Shown piece by piece: positions 1 through 12,300 of a DNA stretch of 64,000 nucleotides. Position 1 is the first letter of the stretch. Each line of letters begins with the position of its first letter. The translations under genes were made by a program, and so were the position numbers. The notes under the pieces are model-generated. The model made no database searches. It worked only from the letters and a program-made list of their open reading frames with translations, and had not been told where the DNA came from. Origin of the DNA: Ehretia macrophylla (lineage: Eukaryota; Streptophyta; Magnoliopsida; Boraginales; Ehretiaceae); assembly GCA_037974665.1 (NCBI GenBank), contig CM075764.1:80127825-80191824 (forward strand). Direction: 5' to 3'.

Positions 1-1429
1 CAACCTTACCAAATGGACACAAGGCAATTGGAGTAATATTGGTCTACAAAGCTAAGAAGAATGCCAAAGGAAAAGTTAAAAGATAAAAAACAAGATTGAT
101 GGCTAAAGGATACAAACAAAGAGCTGGCATTGACTATGATGAAGTCTTCGCTTCAGTTGCTCGACTAGAAACAATAAGATTGTTGATCTTAATAGCAGCT
201 TAGAAGAAGTGGAAGATCTATTAGATGGATATTAAGTCAGCATTCTTATATGGATTTCTCGAAGAAGAAGTATACCTTGAGCAACCTAAAGGCTACATCA
301 TTCGAGGCCATAAAGACAAAGTCTTGAAGTTAAAAAAAGGATTTGTATGGGTTGAAGTAAGCTCATCGAGCATGGAATACTAGAATCGACAAGTACTTCG
401 AAGAGAATAATTTTAGAAAATGTCCTCACGAGCACATATTATACACAAGAGTGGATGGAAAATGAGATATTATGATTGTCTGCCTGTACGTGGATCACTT
501 GATCTTCACTTGAAGCAATCCAAAAATGTTCAAAGACTTCAAGAAGGCAATGACACGAGAATTCAAAATAACGGACATTGGGCTCATGGCATACTATCTC
601 CGAATTGCAGTAAAATAGATGGATGATGACATCTTTATATCCCAAGAAGGATATGCAAAGGAAATTCTTAAGAAGTTCAATATGGACAACTGCAAGCCGA
701 TAAGTACCCCAGTAGAATGTGGAGTAAAGCTGTCAAGATATGACGAAGCTAAGAAGGTGGATCCAACATTGTACAAGAGCCTGGTCGGGAGTCTACGATA
801 TTGGACATGCACAAGACCAGACATCCTATTTGGAGTAGGACTCATCAGCAGGTTCATGGAGACTTCAACAACTCATCACTTCAAGGTTGTAAAAAGAATC
901 CTTCGATACATAAAAAACACTATTAATTACGGTATCTTTTATCCCTCTTCAAACAACTTCAAGCTAGTAAGATACAGTGATAATGATTGGGCTGTAGACA
1001 TGGATGATCGAAAAAATACATCAGGGTTCGTGTTTTACTTTGGAGACACAACATTCATATGGACCTCAAAGAAGCAACCAATAGTTACATTATCAACATG
1101 TGAAACTGAATATGTAGCCGCTACTGCAATTGTGTGTCATGTGCTATGGCTACGAAACTTGCTTAAGGAGCTCAACTTTTCTCAAGATGAAACAACATAA
1201 ATATTCGTGGACTAGTCAGCAATTGCGTCGGCAAGGAACCCTATCTTCCATGATAGAAGCAAGTACATTAATACAAGATATCACTTTATCAGAGAATGCG
1301 TGACAATGAAGGATGTCTAGATAAAGTACGTGAAGCCACAAGACTAGTTAATGGATATGTTCACTAAGCCTCTCACGACTGAAGTTTCTCTCAAGCTGAG
1401 ATCTCGTCTTGGAATAACAAATTCAATTT
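1..1429 (+). pseudogene. Ty1/copia pol remnant: reverse transcriptase and RNase H
   Basis: This is the 3' part of a copia polyprotein. Positions 1-360 read, with stops, as RT: a VYKAKKN segment, then [20 protein letters not shown] and DIKSAFLYGFLEEEVYLEQP, which are the classic copia RT blocks. The stretch 361-620 is out of frame and the YVDD region is broken (CLYVDH is still readable near 481). From 619 to 1200 one open frame covers the RT thumb and RNase H (KKFNMDNCKPISTPVE, TRPDILFGVGLISRFM, TSKKQPIVTLSTCETEYVA). The RNase H tail continues after a stop at 1198. At least four stops and a frameshift make it non-functional. It ends at the polypurine tract just before the LTR at 1440. The 5' part of the element lies outside the window. 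Confidence 0.93.
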
Positions 1430-1438
1430 TAAGAGGGC
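1429..1438 (+). other. Polypurine tract of the copia element
   Basis: The purine run TTAAGAGGG sits directly before the LTR start TGTTG at 1440. This is the plus-strand priming site expected at the 3' end of a copia element and it fixes the LTR boundary. Confidence 0.75.
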
Positions 1439-1439
1439 G

Positions 1440-1874
1440 TGTTGCAAAAGTAAACTTGAATTTGGGCTAAATATCAAGCATTGTGCTAGCTATAACATTT
1501 ATTTGGTCCAAAAGAAAGAAAATGTTGGTCCAATTAAGAGCTCAAGTTAGAAAATTATCTAGCCCAAATTCTAGAAGAAGTCTTGGAAGAATATGTTGAA
1601 AAATTATCTAGAAGAGTCTACAAGAAAAATAATTTATTCTAAACTAGGAATATTATCTAGCATATTCCAAGCATCTTCAAGAATATCTTGTGTGTAGAAT
1701 ATTCCTTGAGCACCTATAAATAAGGGCAACTCCAAGCATTTGTAACTAAGCCAAAAATTGTAATCACCTCTTCAATACAAAGTTCTCTAATTCTTCCATA
1801 TTCTCCTCTTCCACTTCTTAAATATTTCCTACATAAGTTCTAGTTCTCCAAATTAGTCTAGGCCTATCACAACA
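1440..1874 (+). repeat. Copia 3' LTR, 435 bp
   Basis: The LTR starts TGTTG and ends CAACA, a 5-bp terminal inverted repeat with the TG..CA ends of LTRs. It follows the polypurine tract and RNase H. A TATA box (TATAAATA) lies at 1715-1722 inside the LTR, consistent with its promoter. The partner 5' LTR and the left target duplication are outside the window, so the TSD cannot be checked. The LTR end abuts intronic sequence of the minus-strand prenyltransferase gene. Confidence 0.88.
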
Positions 1875-2249
1875 GTGCTTTTGTTGGTTCATTCATGTAA
1901 TCATAGATTATATATGTTATAGGAACTTCAAAAGCACTGGGTCGGGTTTCAGAATGTAGCAAGTTGGGATCCATGGTTCATTACTTAGATTGGTAAGGTA
2001 GCAGTTCTTGCAGATCTGGCAATTGTTGTACTACAAAATTATGTTGGACAGTCACTTGTTCCTTCGGATAGCAAATGATTAAATTACCAGATAAATGATA
2101 CAATATTTGGTAATTGCACTAAGCAGAAACATTTGTTCTTCAAACAAAAAGCTTAATAACTTCAAGTCACCACAAAAGAATGCATGATTAGGCTTGAAAG
2201 AAAATCTATTCCATAGTTACACAAATGCAGGTAATATATGTGAACTTAC

Positions 2250-5200
2250 CTCCACCGAATATGCACTTCCAAGAAGAAAACTTGTGAGGAGAGCAAACAA
2301 TAACGGTGGGGACTGAAACATGATTCCCAGTGTAAAACTCTGAAATGTAAGTCAAACAATTTGCTTGTTATATAAGGCATATATGGCGAAGCGTAAAGGA
2401 AGTTAAAATGTATGTCAAAATACCGATTACTAGGTTGCCTTACTGGGTGGCTCTTACAGAATTATGAATTTTTCAAGCCAGCCATGATCATAATGCTTAT
2501 TTATGAATTTGAAAATAGCTGAAGACTAAGGTTATAGAATCTTTTTAGATCCTATAATCTTTGATCTGCTGGTTATTATTCACAAGAAGATCTTAAAGAA
2601 TGTAGTATGCTACTTGTGATATATTGAACATTTGAAATTGAAATATAACGTATGTATTGAAAGATATATTAACCATCAATAGAACTGTGGAAACAATTGT
2701 CATTCCAAATTCCATAGAGAATTCTCCAGAAGCCAGTGGAAGATTAGGTTTGTTCACCTGAAATCATTTACGATAACTGATTAGTTTAAGTAGAAAAGAG
2801 GTAGCACATTGAAAAGATACTAGCACCCATTTCGTCATTCCACTGTGAAACTAATGCAAACAAAAACAAAAAAACAAAAAAAACACGAATGTTACGAACC
2901 TTTTGATTATGGAAATTTTTACAACTTCGTTTCTTGCTGCCATATATATATATGTATATATATATAGATAATAGAATCAGATGTAAATTGACATAGCCAA
3001 AGTTTTTGAGTAATGGAATGAAATTATCCTTGTTGACCCAGTGGGAAAAAAAAATTGTAGATAATAGAATCAACTAAAGGACAGGACGTATACCGAATAA
3101 TCACCTTGTCTATATTGATGTCAAACAGCTGATTCAACCCTACCACATAAATGTTCATAGCAATCGATGGTATCAATGCCTACAGTAAATTTAATCATGT
3201 TAACTAAAATCCATGAAAAAATTCTCTTATACGAGACTGTGTCAAAGATTTTCACCTTCAGTAGTCCCACCAAAAGAGATGGAGAAATATCAGAAAATGA
3301 TTCTAAAGGAAGGAGTGATACTGAGGTAATTCCTATGACCTGGAAAAGTAACAAGCACAAAATTAAAAAGTCAATAAAAAGTAATTTTTCATTCATGAGT
3401 ACTATTTTCATCCTGAATGGTGAGAGAAATGAACTCACAGTTCCAAATATAGTGTGTGGACGAGAAAACTGGTAGAATGCATTCAACAGCTTACAAAAAC
3501 CCCATTGAGATGTTGCGAATCTCATGTTCTTGGATTTTATTGACAGACATTGTAAACGGTCAGGAACAATACATCTTTGAAGTAACTTTGGCTTTCTGGA
3601 ACTTTCGTTTGCATTCTTTTGAGAATTATCAGATGATGCAAACAGTTTTCTGCAACGGTAACTGAAAGGCTTTTCCTGTGGGAACCTAGTGTTCAACTTT
3701 TGTACTTCTCCTGGTGGCACAAGCAGTGGTCTGGCAACACCTGATCAAGGTCATCATACATAAAACTAGTATACAAAAGAACATGTGAAAACTTTAAGCA
3801 ATGAACAAAATGCGGATGCCACAACCAGAATCTCACTGCGGCACCAGTATAATTTTCATGCACATCATTAGTAGGAATTAGAAAATTTTACCATGTAATG
3901 AGCCACATAAGATGTATATTCAATAATTGTTGCAATTACAAAACCAGATAATAATCTGAATACTATCGATTATAAAATTTAGACGAGGGAATGCAGCATA
4001 GAGTACGTACTAAAAGCAAGCACAGTCAATCTTTATAATGACATAAACAACAAAGGGTCTATATGGATCTTCAGGAATATGAAGTTGAACAGAACTTATG
4101 TCTTCTTGATGAAGCCATATTATTGTGACATCTCTATGGAGATAAATTATCACAGGGTAAGAATTGAAATGCCTCTGAGAGATTTCTTCGATGGAGCAAA
4201 AAGCACAAATCAAATTTCTTATCAGAAAAATCAAGTAATATGTATTTAATTTTAAGAGAACAAATTGATAAACAATCCACTAACACTTTGATCGCAGTTA
4301 ATGATGTTATTCTTGGCTGACTAATATAACGCCAAGAAATTATTCGACTCATAATAAGAGGAAAACTCCGAATGTTACACTAACTAAAATTTCTTAAAGT
4401 TACTCGAGGAAACCAGCGTCATACATGTATTTTCTTGACTTTTCCGTCACCTTTTACAAATAATTTTATCAATTAGTTTACCATTTTACTGGATCAAAAT
4501 AATTGCCTCATCACTAATATTGATTTCCTTTTAGCACTGACTTGGGTAAAGTTTCAAGCAATACTTAGTGCTCCAAACATGTTATCATAGGTCCAAGAAT
4601 TGCCTCATTTGGTATAAAATAAATGGTTTTTTCAAAGAATTGTTCATATTTTTCCTTCTTCATATTCAAGGCATTAAGTAGTGAGCATCTTTCATTTACT
4701 CTCTGAATTATGAATGAGTAATTTTTTTCAACTTAGCATTATTATTAGAAAGATCAATAATAATGAAGATATTATTATAGTGAATTATGAATTATGAATG
4801 AGTCAAATTTCCTTTTAGCATTGTTAATTTCAAAGAGAAATTTAGGTTTTGAAATGTTAAGTGAAATGGAGATACTTATATAAATAGTGACAAGTTAGAA
4901 TTTTTTTGTGAAAGCTCATTCCCTTAATAGACAAACTCTAAACTTTCAGCTAAAATTAGTATTTTGCGATCAGGAAAAAATCGGCAAATATGTTATGAAA
5001 AGAATGACCTGTATGGCCAATTTTACCTCCAATGTGGCAAACATATCCTCGAAACATCAGAGAACTGACAACTACACAAACTCATGTGATAGCATATCAC
5101 CTCTACTGTGGTATTTGACATCACTTTTTGTAGCTTCTTTGAACAAAGGACGGTAAACGTGAAGCGACATACTAATCAGGAAGAGCGGTGTGGGAAGAAT

Positions 5201-5254
5201 AATCATACCTTTTCTTAACGGGGTGTGGAATGAACATCCATGTGGTTGAAGCAT
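2250..5254 (-). CDS. UbiA-family aromatic prenyltransferase (homogentisate/flavonoid/coumarin type), N-terminal six exons
   Basis: The product should be a plastid membrane enzyme that moves a prenyl group from a prenyl diphosphate to an aromatic acceptor. Exons on the minus strand: 5254-5209 (candidate exon 1), 3740-3439, 3339-3256, 3179-3105, 2757-2674 and 2339-2250. All introns are GT..AG and the phases agree, giving 681 nt or 227 codons; the family is usually about 390-410 aa. Visible motifs are AFYQFSRPHTIFGT, then NQLFDINIDK (first Asp-rich NQxxDxxxD motif), then VNKPNLPLASGEFSME, and SAYSVE at the end of exon 6. The N-terminus looks like a plastid transit peptide. The second Asp-rich motif and the C-terminal half are missing because intron 6 runs into the copia LTR at 1874; they may lie beyond the window or be lost. 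Exon 1 is the least certain part: it rests on an ATG at 5254, a donor AAG|GTATGA and matching phase. The acceptor substrate cannot be told from sequence. No frameshift is seen in the visible exons. Confidence 0.86.
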
Positions 5255-5283
5255 TTCTTCTTTATATATATATATATATATAT
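5255..5283. promoter_or_regulatory. (TA)n tract upstream of the prenyltransferase start; possible core promoter
   Basis: A TATATATA run at about 5264-5283 lies just upstream (minus strand) of the candidate ATG at 5254. It may include the TATA element, but the distance is too short for a normal 5' UTR, so it may simply be a microsatellite. A second (TA)n tract at 2940-2968 lies in intron 4. Confidence 0.3.
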
Positions 5284-5873
5284 TTCTTTTTTTGGCTTTT
5301 TTCTTTCTTAATTCACTCCTAATTCAAGAGAGCGAGTTGAAAATGGCGAATTTTAAGTTGATCACTGCCCACTCACAACATGGTGCATTTGGGGGCACTT
5401 GTCATCCATCTTACAGTTGGCAGAAGAAAGTTTCTAGAAATTGTCTTCAAGAGTCCTGCATGCACACGTATCGGATGAGAGTGATATTGGGTTGGTTCGA
5501 CCCGACCTAGCAGACCTGACCGTGAAGGTTAGCTAGCCTGCCTAAATCACTATAGCGATCTGCGGGGAGGGGGATTTCTCAACTGCCAATTAATTCTTTT
5601 ACAAATGGAGCTGGGCTTTTCGAGGACGAGACTGGGAAATGGACCAATAATCTGCCCCAACATAAGTTCTACAAACAAGATGCTAAGGCTATCCTTAAAA
5701 TCATATGATTAAGAGGCCACAAGTTCAATTATTCCATTAGCAGTGTAATATATTGCAAATTGTGTGTAGATAATTGTCACAACACAATTTTTCATTAATA
5801 CAGTCTCTGATATCATAAAGAAAGAAATTAAAATCCAAGTTTACAAGAATATCAAACAACATAAGATCGTGAT
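5284..5873. other. Stretch without recognised feature
   Basis: This is the presumed upstream flank of the prenyltransferase gene. I see no credible coding region, RNA gene or transposon ends here. A short GC-richer segment at 5490-5580 is unexplained. Confidence 0.5.
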
Positions 5874-5881
5874 GCCACGGG

Positions 5882-6441
5882 TTGTGGCGGAGCTAGACAC
5901 CGAGAGTTAGGAGTGCACTACACGACAAATTAGTCAGTAACCGAATTTAGGGACACTCATTTACGCAAATTTGTTTTATATAAATTTATATATAAAAAAA
6001 CTTATTGTTCATAATTTTAATGATAAACGATTACAATATTGAAAAATAGAAAATTCATTGGTATATGCATCTGAATTATTTAATTAAAGACACAAAATAA
6101 TCAATTAGAATAAAAATAATCTAAAAATTATTCAGAAAATTGAAATAAAAATAAATGTAGAATTAAACTAGAAAAATTAACTTAAATGTTAAAAATATTA
6201 CAAAAATAAATGAAGTAAAATTCATACACAATGACAAACACAAGTTTCCAAAATATAAAAAAAATAAATTGAAAACTTATTTAAGAATAAGAGAATAGAA
6301 GTGAAAAATGAAGAGAGAAAAACATGAAGATATAGAGGAAAGATTTATTTTTATTTTTATTTTTAAAAGGCTATAAAAAAAAAAATTCAAATTATAGGGG
6401 GTGCACATGCACCCCGTGGAGCCTACTTGGCTCTGCTAGTG
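5882..6441. mobile_element. hAT-type MITE, 560 bp, with 8-bp TSD
   Basis: The element is flanked by a perfect 8-bp direct repeat, GCCACGGG, at 5874-5881 and 6442-6449. Removing it rejoins a plausible empty site (gtgat-GCCACGGG-tttaag). Its ends are imperfect inverted repeats: left GTGGCGGAGCTAGAC, right (reversed) CTAGCAGAGCCAAG, both close to the GGCGGAGCCA-type termini common in plant hAT MITEs. Next to the right end is a perfect palindrome GGGGTGCACATGCACCCC (6398-6415). The interior is AT-rich and non-coding, so it is non-autonomous. Confidence 0.85.
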
Positions 6442-6449
6442 GCCACGGG

Positions 6450-7387
6450 TTTAAGAAGATCACTCCTCCTAAGTCCGTTAAGGCACACTACATTAACCTG
6501 AGCACTATTATCCATAAAACAATACATCCAACTATTAAAATATCTCAAATACATTCTAGTCAATACATCAAGACATGACAATAAAAGTCTTCCAAACTTC
6601 CCAAGATAGACATCATATTACAAGATCAGAGGTATTTACTTACAACAGGAACTACATAACCATAATATGTATATAAACAACATGTTTATCTGAGACGCAT
6701 CAAATATAAGCCTGGCTATCACTTCCAAACTCCTTAAAAAGGGGCATTATAACGCCTTCAATATGCCACTAAGGCAAATAACCGTATACAAACATTCATT
6801 CAACAATCATACAATGCACAACCTGGACGTTCTCGTAGAGATAAGTTCCAACATATACTACCCGATCCAACCCCAAGGCGAGAGACGAAAGAAAACAGAC
6901 GGAGTTTTCCCTTCACTGAGGATAATCCAAAACCTGTTCATTCAAACCCAATAACAAGCATTCACCAACCCTCTTTTACAATTCAAGCTTATCAACATGT
7001 ACAGGACCAAGCTTACTATCAACCTACAAAAAGTCCATCAAACCACCAACTTAAAGTAACTCACGACATACATATTACATATTTACATGAATTCAAAATA
7101 AACTAGCATAGGAATAGCTTTATATACTTGACCAAAATAGACTTGAAACTTTACAACATAAGACTTCCAAACTTTAAACTAGGCAACTTAGACAACATAT
7201 TACCAAAGAAAGTGTTCAATACATCATGTACATAAGCAACATATACAATATCCAAGCAAGCTAAGCAAGTCATTACTCTAATCATCCCGAGACACGGTCT
7301 TAGCTCCACTTGAAATGTTAGAAAATGGGGGTGAGTTTCCACGAACTCAGTGAGGAGGGAATAAAGAAGGTTTTGAAATGCATTTTA
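6450..7387 (-). repeat. Probable degenerate gypsy LTR fragment
   Basis: The sequence is non-coding and AT-rich. Near 7330-7375 it contains a block (gaactcagtgaggaggga) also found near the inner 3' end of the other long gypsy LTRs in this window (about 30070; reverse orientation near 40015 and 63385). This suggests an LTR fragment, minus-oriented, into which or next to which the element starting at 7388 was placed. Its own ends were not found. Confidence 0.4.
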
Positions 7388-9375
7388 TGTCACGCCCCGA
7401 ACCAACCCTAACTTAGAGATTGAGTCCGGACCTGACAAACGGACAGAGTCTCATCTGTACCGCGAATAGACCAATACCTGCACACAGAAGACCTCAACAA
7501 TATACAATATCCCAAGATATCAATTAGGTTCCATTTCAAGTCCACATGGTAGTTCTGGCTTCTTTTCACTTAGACAAAATATGTACATGCATTCTAATCT
7601 AGCCAACATGAACTAAAGCAGTTATGAAGTAACATACATGCCAATCTACTAGCCAATCATGACTTTAATTACAAACCCCTAACTATTTGAAATACATACA
7701 AGACCCTCTAGGTCTCAAAATAGATACAAGTTTATGACACCAAGTATAAATTTACATCAACACATTCTAATCACATATTACACAAAGGCATCTAACCTCA
7801 AGTCAAGGAAAGTCTCGGAAACACTTTCCACTTAGACAAAAAGGATACGATTTGATAACCCTTATTACTCTTATTCGATGTCGATCACGATCTCGGTCAC
7901 AATCACGAACACTATCACGATAATGCTGGCAATCCCAAACTCCACTGGATGTACTCCGGATGTACCCCAATATACTTACGACCCAACACCCCCTAGCAAT
8001 CTCCAAACCAAGCGGGTAAAGGAATAGGGCACGAAGGTTGAGCAACCAACCACTGGCAAGCCCGATGCCGCCCAGGGAGACCCAACACATCTGTCCCAAA
8101 GATTTGGTTGCAACCATCGATATAAGAACCACGATAAAACACTTAACACATAAACTGATAAGCACATAAATGAGGAACAACAAAGTAGGTTGTCCTTACA
8201 CATAAACATTAACAATCCATATGACAATAAAACATGTACTAACTCAATGCATAGTTCAAGTGTTCACATATTATTATCATTCTTTGATAATCCGATAAAT
8301 CCCACATAGATGGTAACAAACACTTTTAACAATTAGACATTACAAATTCCAATAAAACTACCATATAAGCACCATAAAACCTCTATAATGCTCAAAACAA
8401 ATCAAGTTAAACCAAGGCATAGCAACTAGATTCACTAGAACAACACTTAGCACACAATCGCACAATAGGTAGCACGTTTCGAGGGTCGAGGGATAGGGGG
8501 ACAGTCACGGCATCTCACTTCTGTGATTGTCGCTGTTCTGACCAGCGTTGGTACCAGCCTGCCAGCCTGCCAGCGATGGTTAGATCTGACACACACACGC
8601 GCGTGCGCGCATGAATGTTCGTTTAGCTATAGTTGCATGTTAAGCTAGCTTTTGCACTTAGTTTTCTATGCATTTACTTCAAAACTTCACTTAGTCAATG
8701 TATCAAACACATTAGCTACAACTCTCAAACATTTATGCAATTCTATAATCAAGCAACCATAACTACTTATCACCATAAATACACAAGTACTACCAAACCA
8801 ACACATCACCCTACACACAAGAGAGCTAACTTTGCATGCATTTGAGCTTTAAATAACATTAACATAATCTTACTAGAACAATAACACAACTAAAATGCAC
8901 AAATACTATGATCTCCTCACCAAAAATTAGTAGAAATGCAAGGAACAAACTATGGCAAGGCTCCAAACCACTTAAATCTTCCTCAAATAGCTCTCTTTGT
9001 TCTCCAATTGCCAAAACCCTAAAATTTTCTCTGTCTTTCTCTTCCCTCTCTCTTACCCGATCTCTTGCCCTTTTTTTCTTAATTTTGCTCTATTTTTACT
9101 AATTAAGTGTTATATAAAGGCTTGTTGGGCTTTTCGGCTTTAGTGAAACAATTAAATGTAATAAGTTAGGCCCAAAGCTAGTTTTAATCTTCCTATGGTC
9201 CAATAGAAAGTCCACATGTATTACTATTCATGCGATACACTATTCACAATAATTCTACCCTCCCGAAATGCAATGCATATAATTTTCGATTAACGTTCTC
9301 AAGAAATAAATCAAGTAAGGAAAATATGCGTGCAATTTAAATAAAATAAAATATTCTCCGAGCTCGAGTGTCACA
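7388..9375 (-). repeat. 3' LTR of minus-strand chromovirus, 1988 bp
   Basis: Read on the minus strand the LTR begins TGTGACACTCGAGC and ends GGGGCGTGACA, with TGT..ACA ends. It is preceded by a polypurine tract and by the chromodomain end of pol. Long LTRs together with a C-terminal chromodomain are typical of the Tekay/Del lineage. It carries blocks conserved with the other long gypsy LTRs here (about 8040-8100 and 8180-8220). An alternating purine-pyrimidine run lies at 8590-8614. The matching 5' LTR is not in the window. Confidence 0.82.
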
Positions 9376-9392
9376 CTCTCTCCCCTTTAAAC
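9376..9392 (-). other. Polypurine tract of the chromovirus
   Basis: On the minus strand this reads TTTAAAGGGGAGAGAG directly before the LTR start TGTGACAC, as expected for plus-strand priming. It fixes the LTR boundary at 9375. Confidence 0.8.
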
Positions 9393-12300
9393 TAATTGCG
9401 TCCTCGTAATTCTTATATGATTCTTGAAATAGCTTTAGATATTGTTGCTTTATCTAATCCTGTCTCTCCCATGTAGCTTCCTCAATTCCATGATAGCTCC
9501 ATAGTACTTTCACCATCATAATACTTTTCATACGCAGCTCTTGAACTTTTCGATCCAAAAACGGTTTTGGCTCAAGAATATGCAAAGGATCAGGATGATA
9601 TTTCCTCAACATAGACACATGGAATACATCATGCAATTTGACAAACCCAGAGGCAATGCTAAACGGTATGCAAATGTCTTTCAACAATTTCAATGGGTAC
9701 CACAAACCTGGGACTAAGCTTACCATTCGTACCATGCCGAATCAGACCTTTCCGGGGATAAATTTTCAAGAATACTTGATCACCCACTGCAAATTCCAAG
9801 TCTTGTCAACGTCTATCAGTATAACTTTTCTGCTTGCTTTGAGCTGTGAGCATTCTTTTGCGGATAACATACACATTTTTAATCATTGTCATCATTTCAG
9901 GCAACAAAGTCAAATCAACTGTTCTCATCCCTCCAACCTCATTCCAATATAAAGGATATCTACATTTACGATCATACAAATCCTTATAGGGAGCCATAAC
10001 GATAGTAGCTTGATAACTATTATTGTGTGCAAACTCCTCTAGAGGTAAGTATTTCTCCCAGCTTTTTCATATCCTCATGTATTCTGATAGTCCTCTTGGA
10101 TTATCCATCTGTCTGTGGATGATAAGCAGTACTGAAGGTCAATTTAGTTCCCAGCAACACCTGTAACCTCTGCCAGAAACAAGAAGTGAAACAGGGATCT
10201 CTATCTGACACAATACTTGTTGGCACCCCCATGGACTTTTACAACATTTGTAATGTACAAATCTGCTAACTTCTCAAGGTTGTCTTGCTTATTCATCATA
10301 ATGAAATGTGTTGTCTTTGTTATCCGATCTACTACAACCCATACGACATCAAAACCCCTTGGAGTTCTCAGCAAATCTGTCACGAAATCCATGGTGACAT
10401 GTTCCCATTTCTATCTCGGAATAGACAATGGTTGCAACAACCCAGCCGGTTGCTGATGTTCTGCTTTAACCCTCTGGTAAGTCAAACATCTAGGCACGAA
10501 TTTAGCAATTTCTCTTTTCATGTTATTCTACCAGAAGTGGATGAATGGTGTACCTTGAATTGTGTGCCTAAAAAAGAATTTCATTCTTCAAGTTCGGGTC
10601 ACTGGGAACACAAACTCTATTCTTGTAGCAGAAAATGCCATCATCATGAATTTTAAACTCCGACTCTCCCTCTTTAATTTTCCCAAGGATCTTCAGAATC
10701 TGTGGATCATTTTTCTGGGCTTCATGAATCTGTGATACTAACAAAGATTGAACCTGTAAACTTGTAAATTGAATCCCAGTTTGAGTTCCACAAGCTAATC
10801 TCTTTCATGGACTCCTAATTCTTGATTATCAAACTGACAACACTTGCTTTTCGACTCAATGCATTGGCAACCACATTAGCTTTGCCTGACACAAGCTAAT
10901 CTAACAACTCTAGCCAACTTCTTTGCCTCATGTTCAGGTCTTTCTGCGAAAACAAGTATTTCAAAATTTTGTGATCTGTGTAGATTTCAAACTTGTTACC
11001 CCACAAGTAATGTCGCCACTTCTTTAATGCAAATACAATTGCGACCAATTATAGATCATGTGTAGGATAGTTGCCTTCATAAGGTTTCAATTTCCTAGAA
11101 GCATAGGCAATTACCTTACCATTCTGCATCAATACACAGCCCAAACCTTCTTTCGATGCATCACTGCATATCACAAAATTCTCATTTCCCTCTGGCAAAA
11201 CAAGAATTGGAGCCGATGTCAATCTCTTCTTTAATTCTTGGAAACTGCCTTCACACTTGTCACCCTAAATGAATTGATCTTCTTTTGAGTTAATTGGGTC
11301 AAAGGCCCAACAGTTTTAGAGAAATCCTTGACAAATCTCCAATAGTATCTGGCTAAACAAGAAAGCTATGAACTTCTGTTACATTTTTTAGGCCTTTTCC
11401 ATGACAATACAACTTCAATCTTAGCCAGATCTACAGCAACCCCTTCCTTGTTGGGAAATGATATGCCCCAGAAAAGAAACTTGATACAGCCAAAATTCAC
11501 ATTTGATGAATTTAGCAAACAACTTATGACTTTGCAATGTTTGTAGAATAATACACAAATGCTGCTCATGTTCAGCCTCAGTTTTAGAGTACACCAATAT
11601 ATCATCAATGAAGATTACAACAAATTGATCTAAATAAGGTCGGAATACCCTTTGCATTAGATCCATGAAAGCGACTGGTGCATTTGTCAACCTGAATGGT
11701 AATACAACAAACTCATAATGACCGTACCTGGTTTGAAATACAGTCTTCGACACATCCTCTTTCTGAATTCGGAGTTGATAGTATCCCTACCTCAAATCAA
11801 ATATGGAATACACTTTCGCTCCCTGCAGCTGATCAAATAACTTCTCAATCAAAGGTAAATGATACTTGTTTTTAACTGTTACCTGGTTAAGACCACAGTA
11901 ATCAATGTATAACCGCAGCGTGCCATATTTCTTTTTCACAAATAACACTGGCGTACCCCACGGTGAAGAACTCGGTTGTATAAACCTTTTCTCAAGCAAG
12001 CCTTGTAACTGAATCTTCAATTCTTGTAATTCAGCTGGTGCAATTCTATACGGTGCTCTAGAAATAGGTGAAGTACCCGGCACTAAATCAATCACAAATT
12101 CTATTTCCCAATCTGGTGGTAAACCTGGCAACTTCTCAGGGAATACATCAGGATATTCTTTCACAATCAGAACTTCACTCAATTTCAATTTATCATAGGG
12201 TTGATTAATCAAATAAGCTAAATATGCATCACAACCTTTATTGGCTGACTAAGCATCAGTAGTCTCACAATTTTAGTTCTATAGTCAAGTTGTGCATAAT

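Noticed and set aside
1873..1941. 11-bp inverted repeat CAGTGCTTTTG / CAAAAGCACTG across the copia LTR end
   Set aside because: One arm overlaps the LTR terminus and the other lies in intronic sequence. No TSD or element body is visible, so it is probably chance.
1980..2070. Open stretch VAVLADLAIVVLQNYVG read on the plus strand as an exon
   Set aside because: It lies in intron 6 of the minus-strand gene, has stops around it and no recognised family.
8633..9102. Short plus-strand frames in the chromovirus LTR
   Set aside because: They have low-complexity composition and no homology, and LTRs are non-coding.
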